From positions 310,001 to 374,000 of the forward strand of contig JAPFBL010000257.1 in the NCBI GenBank assembly GCA_026182355.1: a stretch of 64,000 nucleotides of DNA, read 5' to 3'. This DNA is from Hermatobates lingyangjiaoensis (Eukaryota; Arthropoda; Insecta; Hemiptera; Hermatobatidae). Within the stretch, counting starts at the first letter, position 1, and every line of letters begins with the position of its first letter. The notes under the pieces are model-generated. The model did not search any database, had not been told where the DNA came from, and saw only the letters and a program-made list of their open reading frames with translations. This document shows positions 28,719 through 41,442 of this stretch, piece after piece. The position numbers and the translations under genes are program-made.

Positions 28719-31700
28719 CATGATTTCATATTTGTATTGATGATGAACTGACTATATTATGACTGAATATCATTTTTAAAATATTATGCATTTTATAATC
28801 ATTATGCATTAAAGTTTACAATATATTCATATTTTACACTGCATTTCTTTTATTATAATATTTATAATGTCACATTTGTTATTAATTTTTATTTTTATAG
28901 TAGAATGAGAATCGGAAATACCAAATTTATGTAGTTTAAATTTGAGACTAGCTTTTACTGGGCTGATTAATTAATTTCGAATTCAAATTTGTTAGTAAAT
29001 AGAATATAGATAAAGAAATAAAATCCTATGTAGATCAAACTTTTAAAAAGAAATTATTTTGTTACAGTTTTATGTAATTTATTGTTGTATCATTTATTTG
29101 AGAATTGGATTTATGATAGCCATTTCATTGTGTGAATTATTCATACAATTTCTAGAGTAGTCAGTGTACGGGAATGAAACGGAATTGTCCTATATATCGC
29201 TATGCATTGTCAATATTAGTGGAGACGTCTGTGTCAGCAGTTTTCACGTCCGGCTTAGGTGTCCCAGGTTTTGGGACGTCTGCAGTTTACAGTACCTATA
29301 TATGGATGTGATTTATTCTCGTTTCATGCCTAAATGACGTCCAATTTAAATGAGAGGGGTTTTATTTTTTTGCAAATAATCTTGACTAAGTTTCAATCTT
29401 AAAAAAATCTTAATAATTAGTAATTTATATAATTACTAAAGCTGTTAATCTATAAGAAGTAGAGTTTTTGTTACGTTCTCCAATCACTCTAACAGATCCT
29501 GCTCTCTGTATATAAGATACTAATGTATCATATTGACATAACTAATTATATCTTAAAACAAAAATGATTTTTTCATTTGTATCAACGTCTAAATCTGTAA
29601 TTGATTTGACCAAAAAATTATAAAAGTTAGATGCCAAAATATTTATATTAATATATCTTAAAAACATCATCACGTCAGAGAACACTTTGTCTACAACAAA
29701 TTTTATTCTTTAAGCATTTATTCACAACATTTTTCTCTGAGAGTTATCTTAGCCCTCACAATATTAATAAACTACAAAGTATAAATTTGGATCTAACCTG
29801 TTGTTTAAATATTGACATTGTTCTATCTGCACTCCAATTATTGTTATCAATTAGTTTTATGTTAATTTTATATAACACTAGCAAACGTACCCGTCCTTGA
29901 CGGAATAAAAATTCTATTATACTTGGTATTCCAAAATATCAATTATAGTATTATATATACTAATACTATAATTAGAAATTATAGAATAGTAGAAAATACT
30001 ATTATTAGTACAGTGTTAAACAAATGCCTCTGTATACACCACATTAGCTGTCTGTCCTTCAGGTTCACGGAAGAACAAACAGTTGGAACCTCTGACTCTT
30101 GAGCAAGTAAACTATAGTTGGCCATGTGAGAAAAACATGGTCTCGCTAACTTGAATTCCTGCGTTAGATAAAGTCTCCCTTTGCGACTTAGTTAACGTCA
30201 TTGCGAAATAGACTCTGACAGGACTTTGCAATCATTTCAACGGAAACAGACAGTGGCTCGGAATCAATGGTATGTGTGGTATACACACAGACTCCCCAAT
30301 ACCACATCCAGTCATTATGTCCACCTCTATGGCATATCTGTGTAGAGCACGAACTCAGGGTCGTGTCCCGTTGCACAGTATTGGGCACTCATGTTTCCTA
30401 ACATGAAATTTGTTACTGCTACTAAATTGCAACATGATTGGTGCTCCTACTTTAAGTTTTTACACATGAGCAGGCAGTCCAGGAGAAATAAATTCAGAGT
30501 CAAGGAATTCAATTAGATAATAAACTGCTTCTTCATCACTAATCCAATCTCTTTACTGACTTGTAAGTTCTTTCCTCGGTAAAACTTGTTTGTTGATTTT
30601 TCCTGCCTGTTCATATTAAGAGTTGAGAATTGCTCGTTTACAAAACTATTTATTCGTAATAGATAGTACATCCTCAACTCTGGGAAACACCTTTTCAAAG
30701 ATGTCAAATACGCAATATATTCATATGCTCCAATGAAATTAAAATCAACTAACAATACCTACTTGCTTCACCTGAGTATTTTCAAAACAAACTTGTCTGT
30801 GAAGTTAGGAAAATACGCTTAAAGCCCCATAACTTCGTTTCTGTACTGAATTATGAATCTATTTAGAGCCCGTATTTTAAGTTAGGCATACACATATCCA
30901 GTGTCAAAGTTTCAGCTCACCATGTCTTATGGTGGCTGAGTTTACTTGTGACAAACATTTTTGCTTTAAACGTCCATAACTTCACTTCTACGTTGAATTT
31001 CCAATCAATTTAGAGCCTATATTTTAAGTTAGACCTACTCAAATCTACTGTAAAAGTTTTAGCTTTATATGTCTTATGGTAGCTGAGTTTACTTGTGACA
31101 AAGTTTTGCGGACAAACAGACAAACCGACAAACCGACAAAACGACAGAAATTTTTCTAAGGGTGGATTCGGTTTCTCCAATGTATGAAACGTAAAGAAAA
31201 CTTGAAATGAGTCAGTTCTAAGCAATGCACAGACAAAATCATTATTTTATTTATATAGATTTCATTCGTTGGAGCCTCATTCCATTGTTGAAAATAAGGA
31301 CTGTAAGTTAATTAACAGTTATTTTAACACTCTTTTTCTAAATTCATATAAATATAATTTATGGCCCATAAATTATGGACAGTATTTATTAGTCTGGATT
31401 ATTCGCTATTAAATGATGATATATAACTAACAACTTCTCAGTCACAATACTATTATTACAGATAAAATCAATATGCTCGTAGAAGTAAAAACACGTATAC
31501 CACTACTTTTTTACAAAAAAAAAAATATTATTATTTAATTCGCTTTTCATAATAGTTTCAAAATATAAACATATTTTATTGATTTTAATTAGACATGAAA
31601 TTTATTGCTTCGTTTTATACTAACTGACTCTGAAACATTTCATTTCAAGATTTGAGTAGATGTTTTCATTCAGTTCGGATTTCATGGGAATATCCATCAA

Positions 31701-34700
31701 ATTCAATTATTCATTCCACCATGTGATTGACTGTGGCTCAATGAAATATAAAGTAGTATTTGCACATTTTTTACAATGATTTAATGTATTACAAATATTC
31801 AGTCATTGACACCTCAAGTAAATTAAACAAGTAATTCAAAAAAAGAAATTATGTACCTCATCTGAACGCTAGCATGTTCTAATTGGAACACTTTCCGAAA
31901 TTTATTACTATAATTCCGAGAATAAATTAAAATGTAAGTGTATAATACACTCTAAAAATATTCTGATCTAATGCTATATGTGTTGGATCTCTATGAACTT
32001 AGCAATCACTAATTTTTAGGGAAAGACACCCAAACAACTAAATGCCTGTGTCATGTATTAATTAAGCACATGAATAGTATTGATATAGTTTCTCGACCAC
32101 TGATATTTCAAATTCACATAAGGGGTTATTGAGGATTTTGGTCATAAAACATATAACTCCTGATCATCAGCCGACGTTTCGCCAAAAGTTGTTTGGCATT
32201 TTCAAGGCTAAAAAACAATTTATTATACGACATAAGTAAAGCAAAATAAATACATCATCGGACACCATCCAACAGAAAACAAACGACTCAAACAACAATT
32301 ATAGTACCCAGAGAACCACAAAAGTATCATAAAATACCTAGTGTTATTATGATTATTATTATTATTATTATTATTTAAAAAACAGACATTTATCGTTTAA
32401 ACCTAACTGCGTATTATTAATTATTCAGAACACCAAAAAACCACATTTTCAAAACAGCAAAAACCACAACAGACAGTAATAAATACAGCAAATCACAAAA
32501 CCATGAAAAAAAGAGTCAACAATTAAAAGAAATTCAGTTTTTGCCTCTGAATTTCTTTTAATTTTTGACTCTTTTTTTTCATGGTTTTGTAATTTGCTGT
32601 GATTATTACTGTCTGTTGTGGTTTTTGCTGTTTTAAAAATGTGGTTTTTTGGTGTTCTGAATAATTAATAATACTAATTAATAATTAATTACAAATTAAT
32701 AATAATAGCTCTATAAAATTACTACTACTTCTGTTATAAAACCAATGATATGATATGCATTGGCTGTGTGCCATTCTGAGATAAATTAAAAGTGTATCCA
32801 CGTTAGCCTTAATACGCTACACAACCAGCGTGTCAAAGATAACAAAAGAAAGTATCATCTTCAGTATCTTCAGCATTAATAAGACATTGAACGTATTTTT
32901 TTTCAAAAAGATATCTAGATTATTGATATTGGAACAAAATAGAAATTTCTTTTTCTAAGATAAAATTTACTGCCCCTCATAGAATATTGTACAAGTGCGC
33001 AAAGTGATCACAAATGAACATCTGGATTGCAAGTTTTCTGTTTTCAAGTATGTGGTTCTTGTCTGGTATATTAATTGTAGAACCAGTAAAATAAATTCGT
33101 TGTTAGGTGGAAAGCTGGACATAAGGGAGTACAGGGTAATGAGGAAGTAAACGAGTAGGAAAAGGGTAGAGCCAAACGAAGCTTCTGCGGCCTAAAGCCT
33201 TTTTTGCATCACACACCTCAGATTTTAGAGGAATCCAGTTGGGGGAATGGATGAAAAGGAAAGTAGATAAATCATGACAAAAAAATTGGGTCTCATTTAG
33301 TTTATAAAGCTCATTCAACTCAACATAAATTTTAATAAAAATTAAAGGTCTTGATATTATGTTTGTAAACCGAAATTAATCTTTTATATACCATTTAAAC
33401 GAACTGCAAATACGAATAATGCAGACTTTGAATCAATGTGGCTTTCGAACGTTTTATAATAACCTTTGTAGCAAGGTTCTTGCTATTTGTAAATGCAAGA
33501 CAACTGCCTTCATGAGGTTAAACATTTCAGTATATCATACCTAAAAGCAATAAAAGTGAGAGATAATTATAAGGTTCATTAAATATCTTAAAATATAAAG
33601 TTTATCTTAGAAAGAAGAGAATAAAGCACAATAAGAAAAAAATTAACACCGGTTTCAACTGTTATATTTTCCATTATAACACCAGTACAATGAGACTTGT
33701 GTCATAGTTTAATGATAGTAGTAATAATATTGGCATACCAGTCTTTTAAATTGATGATTTCAAATTGTTATTACTAATGAAATAAATATAGTCAAATTAG
33801 AATTAATTAAATCATTAAACTGATCGACTATGATTTTCATGATATTTACCACAGCGTTTGATATTGTCTATGTTATAACACTTAAATAAAAACAAACTGT
33901 TAACGTTGTTATTTAATAATCAATTAAATATTTAACCAATAATCAATTGGTTCTTAACGAGTAAATAAGGTATATAAGTAATATATTGTCAATATATTTA
34001 CTTATAGTGAAGTTAAGTGTAAACCACTTCAGACTTTTTATATTATACCAGGTGTAACTTTAATGAAATAATACTGATAGTAAGTATTTGTTTTATTTCA
34101 CGCATTGGAAGATCCCGTATTGACCGATAATTACAAATAACAATGGAACAAGCAATTTAAAATTTTAATCTGTGATGAGTATTCTTTTTGATATCCATGG
34201 AATTGTGTGCCTCCAGTGAATTTCTGAAGATAAAACTGTTTAAATCATAATAGTTTTTGCACAACAAAGTAAAAAATCAAACTAGAAAATAATACTAAAC
34301 TTCAAAAAACAAAATCATGAGATTTTAATCACGGTCATTACGTGTTTCTTTTCCTCAGTTGCTTGTCAAAAAAGTTAAAATGTTAAAATATTAAAAATAC
34401 ATTGAATGATTATTGTATTGGAAACAAGATGGTTGCTTTCCTTAATGTTTGGATGATTCAATTTTCGTTCTAAATGGTATAAAACTTTTAGCCTTCTTTT
34501 AAAATATTCTGAATGCATAGCCGAGGGTCGCTGCTGAAACCATACTTGCTATATTTGGAGCCATTGAATTTTTTGTCCTGGCTAAAGAGACCAATGTTTT
34601 CGTAAGTTGGAATAATTTTTCTACTTTTATTAACTGCATTAACAAATATATATTATAATTCTTCAAAGAAGTTTTTATGGTTAGCTGTATTCAGTTTCAC

Positions 34701-37700
34701 TAATTAGTAACAACATAACTGTATGATCAGTCATATTTATATTATATATCATTGCACATAAGCAGATGTATATTGAATAAAGAAATCAAGCACTTAAGAA
34801 ACAGAATAAGAAATTAAGTTATTTCGACTTAACTTTCCTAGTGAGACAATAACAGGACAAACTAATTCATGGAGCTGCTACAGAGTTGATGCTCCAAAGA
34901 GAAAAATTAAATGATAGAAGTTTTGGAAAGTAGAAAAGTGTTTGAGAAACCAAACTGGCTTTTCTTTGAAAACTAATTACTTAATATACCCCAGTAATCA
35001 AAACTTTTATTAAAAATGTATTATTATTACATAAGCAGTTGTTTATGAAATTTCTTATAAAGAACATTTAATATAAACAAAATCAATTTGTTTTGCCATA
35101 TAACAGTGTAACTGGCTTATTAATACAATATTTAATTCATTTTATCGAAGTAAATTTTTGACCTCTGTTGATTAAGAAATGTTCTAGGAGTAAATGTTTT
35201 TATAATTTCATTTCATTTCCTTTCGTATGAAGTCCAATCTCTGCTTTCAAGTGATAAAGACGAGATGGAGATGATAACATGGTTATCGACGTACAGAAGA
35301 GCGTAGGAGTTTTCAGACGCTATTACATTTATCATTTCTTGCTGATTAAAACCATTTTGTGCCAGCTGATGATAGTCAAGCAATTTTCTTTTCACAACAC
35401 TTAATTGCTTACAACATAATTTTATTTGTATAACTGCAGTGTTAATAGAAACTTATAATGAAGTTAAGTGCAGACCTCATTATTAAGAGTAGTGTGTCAT
35501 TATTAATAAAATATTAACAGGTCTTATCACAAAAAAATGATAAAACATTATCTATAACCACTTTCTGATGTACTTGACGAAATTATGAACACTTTCATTC
35601 AAGTCAAGTTCATATTTGTATTTTAAATTTTGTATTTAAATTTATTATATTTTATTATAATTTTGAATATTTAAATTTATTATTACTTATTGTATCTCGC
35701 CAGATTGCGCGTCTGTAGTACTGGATGACTCCAGCGTTTCTCTTCGAAACAAGACTCCTGGTCTTTTATTCTTGTTGTATATTATGAACCTAAGATATTT
35801 TGTTTATATTCGACGTATATACAAATTGTGATCAACAATCCTTGTGGCATGCAAACAAACCATTTCCACCAGCTAGGCAAATCAAAATATGGTTGATATT
35901 CTCAACATTGAAAAAGATGGAAAATTAAAAATAAAAGGTTCTATTCTGTAGACGCTACTAACAGACCTATTGTCAACAAAAGGCAATAGAAAAATGTTGA
36001 CAATCATCTAAAACAGTACACTTTTCACACGATTTGGAGAGCTGGGTCATAATCACGAGAACCAATGTATTTAAGTCTAAAATGAACAGTATTCTGAAGG
36101 ATCCAACAAAGTTTCGTCCAATCAACCAAAATCCCACAGAACGTGACACAAGTTAAGTCAATCAAATTGTCGGACTAGGGAATACCTAGAAAGAAAGGAG
36201 AGGAGAGAAAAAAAATCTGGTAGTTAATATCTGCATATCTGACACGCCCAACATGTTGGTAACATGGGGAATTTTTGTTTTATATTTTAGAGCTTATTTT
36301 AAAGTTTCTATACTTTTTAACTAATTTTATAACTAAAAAAAGTAATTGCAAAGTTAATTAAAAACATTAAGTTAGAATAGCCATATTATTTTATACGTAC
36401 TGACGAGGGAGCTCATTAAATTGAAGCCCAGTCTGTCATCCACAGTTACTGTAAAAAGCAGATATATTTGCAAAAAGCACTTGATCAATTGTGATTTTAA
36501 ATGAATATTAACATACCTGGTTTATCCATGTCAGTGCTAATTTCGGAGGTTCCATTTGGTTTGACCACTACAAGCGATGTCAAAGGCGTAACAAATTTAT
36601 ACTGAAACAAAATTCTTGTTTTATTTATATTGTATGAAGAAATCAGTAACTGATACCACTGATATTTTAAAATAAGAAATAGTTGTTAGTCTTAAAATAT
36701 TTTCTTTAATTTTTCTAACAAGTATTTCATCAGATTATGTAAATGACACAGATATTCGATAATCTCAATATTTTCTTCCACAACCAATTCGATTTTATTT
36801 ACTTTATTGATATATTCTAATACTTCTATGATGTTCATCATTTAGGCAATACTAATAATGGTGTTTTATTTTTGCATAAATAGTAGGTATTAATGTTTTA
36901 AAATCAATTAAAGAAGAGTTAGTCATTAAATTAAATTATTCAATTGTTAATTTTAAACTCACTTTAATATCACTTCCTAACTATTTATATTTACATTTAA
37001 TCATGTGATGTTACAAAGTCAATTTGTTATAATATTCTGTTATACTAACCTTCGATTTGCATTAACATTAAATACCTGTTGTTTGGATATATATAATTAC
37101 ATTCAATATGCACACAGTTTGTTTCTCTACGAGAATGAAATTAAGTTATAATATTGACTTCATAACAAAACAAGAGTATGATTGTACACAGGTATGATAA
37201 TAGTTCACGTTTTACAAACAACTATAATAAAATTTTAATTATTCTTACCAGTAGAAAATTTTATGAGCATTTTTAATGCTTATTATTTAGTTTTGTATTA
37301 ATGATTTAGATAGAAATGCATGGTATATATATTATAAATAGTTAAATGGAACCATACAAAGGACTTTAGATAAAAATTATATGAAAAACAACAAATGATT
37401 GACAACGAGATAACTTCTATATTTTGACAATGATTATTATTATTATCTTCATCAGCCAGCAACTCTTTTTATTTATTTTGTCTCATTTGTTTATTGTGAT
37501 TGTTAGTAATTATCATCATTATTTTTTTTCACTCGTTTATTATTGCTTATTTGCGTTATTTATTCCCTTACCCCTCCTTTCACGCTTGTAGGTTGCGGTG
37601 GTATCACTGACTATGTAATGGTTATGCTGCTTCTGTTGAACTTAAGTTATCTCCCTATATTGTCGAATGATTGTCGAATTATAGAAGATAGATATAATAT

Positions 37701-38479
37701 ATATATATCGATAAAAAGATTTCACATCAACACGTTAAATAACAATCAATGATCAAACCACAATAAGAAATGGGAAAACAAGACTAAGATCTTTCAACCG
37801 TAACAAGCGGTCTTTGTCAGAGTCAAAAACCCAACTGTAACACTAGATGCAGAAAACATCTGGTGAGGGGTTGAGAAAGCTAAGAGGGTTGACAGCGGAT
37901 AGTTTTTTACTTTTTCTTACTGTACTTCTTTGTTTCCCCAAACATCCCTTTCTGGACATTAGTCCTTTCCTGCGCTTTCACCCTTTTTAAATACCACTCT
38001 TCTCAACCCCTCACCAGATATTTTCTGCATCTAGTGTTACAGTTGGGTTTTTGACTCTGACGAAGACCGCTTGTTACGGTTGAGAGTTCTTAGTCTTGTT
38101 TTCCCATTTCTTATTGCGGTTTGATGATTGATATATATATATATCTTTATCTTCCCTGTCTACCTTTGCTCCGAAAGTTGGCTACACTGTTTGAGTGCTT
38201 CAGTTCGAACGCCAAGTCAGTCGTTATCAGCCTTTGGAGCGATTCACTTCTTTTCCTGAAGACGAGGACATCGAAATATAGTAGTGAGTTCAGTGGTTTC
38301 CTTTCTATGTGTTCTTTTTTAAATTCTAGTTTATATATATATATATACACGAGTTCAAAATTCAAGAAGACTAACACACAGAGTAAGGAAACGCACTTAC
38401 AGACTCAAATTTTTGGGTAATCCGTCTTCAGGATAAAAAAGAAAGGGAGACCAAGCACGTTGTAGACGCGACGGCAAGT

Positions 38480-38573
<94 letters not shown>

Positions 38574-40844
38574 GTCTGTGTATGCAAAGTTGCCACAATG
38601 ATAACAATTAGGTGTAGAAAGTGAAAGGAATCACTACAGTTATAAAATAAAGATGGAAAGAATTGCCCAGATTTTTGGAGTTAGTTCGTTGCCAAAAAAT
38701 TTAAGAAGAAAACAGAGGGAAAGAAAGAAAAATATTTCGGAGTAAAGTTTTTAGAATATAAGAAAATTATAACGAATTAAAGCGTTAGACAGAAAACAAT
38801 TTTCTTTAGTACAAGTTTAGTAAATAAAAAACAACTGACCCAACTAATTACACAAAAAACAAAATGTTCAATGTTATTTTTTTGAAAATGATGGAATTAT
38901 TAGATGAAAATTAATGTAATGAGATAACGTGAGAAGTAAAAAAACTTACTAAAACGACATTAATTCAAAATTACTGTAGACGTGAGAATAAAGTACGAGT
39001 ATACATGACCATGAATAAATTGGGAATGTATTATTATCCAACATCACCAATATTATCAAAAATATCATTAAAGATATTTTGAGTAAAAAATATACCAAAT
39101 CAATATATGAAAAAGTTAGAACATAACATTGGCTTTATTATAATTTAAATTATTATAAATTATCATATATCTTGAATTTTCCTCTGCACTCAATGGATTG
39201 AGCTCCATCTTCAATTACAGAGATCCTGGTAATCACGATGTGTTTGTCTATTAGAGTTATCTTATCAGAATAGATATTTTATTCTGCAAGTTAATTATTT
39301 ATCAAATATGGATAAACAATTTGGAAAATTTACACAATTACATTTAGTAATCACCTAGTTGTCACATATTGAAGACGGAATTATACCAAGACTGGAGTGG
39401 GGAAAAACATTTAGGAGGTAAGATTTAAATTATTATAACAACCTCTTAGTATCAACAATACTAACTGTATGTTTAGTGCTATTAATTACTGTCGATGTAA
39501 ACTGGTAAATGTTGCCAGTAATAAACTATTTTTTTTTTAAATTTACAACAAAAATTGAAATTTATGTACAACAAGAGAAAATTAACACAATAAATTCTTA
39601 GAAAGAACTGTTAGAAATAAAATAATAAACTGAAATTTAAAATTTACAGGAAACTGACAACAGGTATAACGGAATAACTATTTATAATATATCCAGTCAT
39701 CTCAGCTGAGAAATATCTGGGTTTAAATATGTGGTAGAACAACCGCTCATACTTCCTTTATCTGTAGTATAACACAGTAATGAAATTATAACATAAAAGA
39801 ATATAAATGGCGGATATAATAAAATAATAACAGATTTATTAATTATAATTAATAGGAGACCAAAAAATGCACTCAATATAACGAAGAAACCACACTTGGG
39901 ATATCAGCACTTACATAGGAAATCCAAAAAATAAACAAATGAACTAAACTGAAAAAAGAAATTCAATCTTGCTTTCAAGGTACATAAATCAAGTAACGAC
40001 AACATTTATAGATAATTTTTTTATAGAGGATACAAGAACAAATGTAGGAAATGTACAATTTATAGAATGAAATTCAAGGACTATGGTCAATACTCTATTA
40101 AACAATAGATAGGATAGATTCTAAGACAGGAGTATAAAGAGCATATTCATGCTTATAAATACAACAAATCTAATTCAAAGTTTGCTGATAAGTTATTTGA
40201 ACCGAACAATATGGAGAACTTGTGGTCTTAGGGCATAAACGTTGTAAAGATTTAAAACTCATAATAACAGAAGCATCAGAAAAATGCAAACATAAAACAT
40301 TTCATGTCAGCACTATAAACGAACAAAGCCATCTAAATGATTATTTAAAATATTAACAGACTCTTAGACGTTTGTTTGAAGAAAAAGAGACCAGTGACAA
40401 GGCATAAAAACAGAGAAATAAAAAATTAAAATAAGATAAAAATTAGTCAAGATTGGGGAAGAACAGAACATATGGGAAGATACTAGACTGGATATGCCGC
40501 CGCCCAGTCAGGATGGCGATGTAATAGGTGTGCTACTGCGGGTTGCGCTGGGCGTGCGTGTGACATGGGGGATATGAAAGCCAGCTAGTCTGTTTTAGAA
40601 GGGTATCCGTCAGTTCGTAACATCCTATCTGTTAGAATATCGTGAATGCCGAGACTGCAATCACTTTAATGAAACATGTCTTGAGGGAGATTTGCTGCCC
40701 ACCTCGATATAGTTATATATATATAAGTATAATTCACACAGGAAAGAAAAAAACAAATAAAACTCACACAACAAAGACTCACAACGATATTTCGAAATTC
40801 GTCGTCATGGGGCAGAAGTAGTCCCTTTGAGTAGCTGAAGCTAA

Positions 40845-40889
<45 letters not shown>

Positions 40890-41400
40890 TTTTAACCACA
40901 ATGGAAAAAGGAAAACGATAGATAAAAATGCTCTGAGGCCTTTCAATGTTTGCTCTCTGATGACATACATTAAAAGGCCTCAGAGCATTTTTTTCTATTG
41001 TTTTGCTTTTTTCATTGTGGTTTAAACTTCATTAATTGCATCACGTGTTTATTTATTGTGCTTTTTCTGCATATATATATATATATGATTCTTCTTGATT
41101 CCTTTGTAGTTCATATTCCAAGAGTCTTTTCCTATATTGCATAGTGAAATTCATTTCTCTGACTGCGGGGTCGTAAGTTCGTATATTAGTATATTTAGGA
41201 AGCAGTCCTTCATTTATACAAGTTTGATTAAATAATACGCCATATTTACGGTTGATTAGTTTCCTTGTGTATTTCTCAAGGGAACTGAATAATCTTCTTG
41301 TACATATATATAATATAGTACAAGATTATATATATTATAGTAACACATTATATATGTGTTTCCTTACTTCGTGTGTTACTCTTCTTAACTTTTGAACTTT

Positions 41401-41442
<42 letters not shown>

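Larger units (their letters stand above)
37700..38130. mobile_element. Penelope terminal repeats in inverted arrangement, no body
   Basis: Left part 37706-37860 and right part 37985-38130 are inverted copies (aatgggaaaacaagactaag, gatgcagaaaacatctggtg). They surround the spacer seen beside the 56-58 kb Penelope element (cccaaacatccctttctgga). A solo or internally deleted copy of that family. Confidence 0.7.

Noticed and set aside
26778..28721. ORFs reading repeated YI
   Set aside because: Translations of (TA)n microsatellites.
35213..35395. 60-codon protein-like minus-strand ORF
   Set aside because: No acceptor or donor of usable phase was found at its edges, so it is only mentioned as unexplained.
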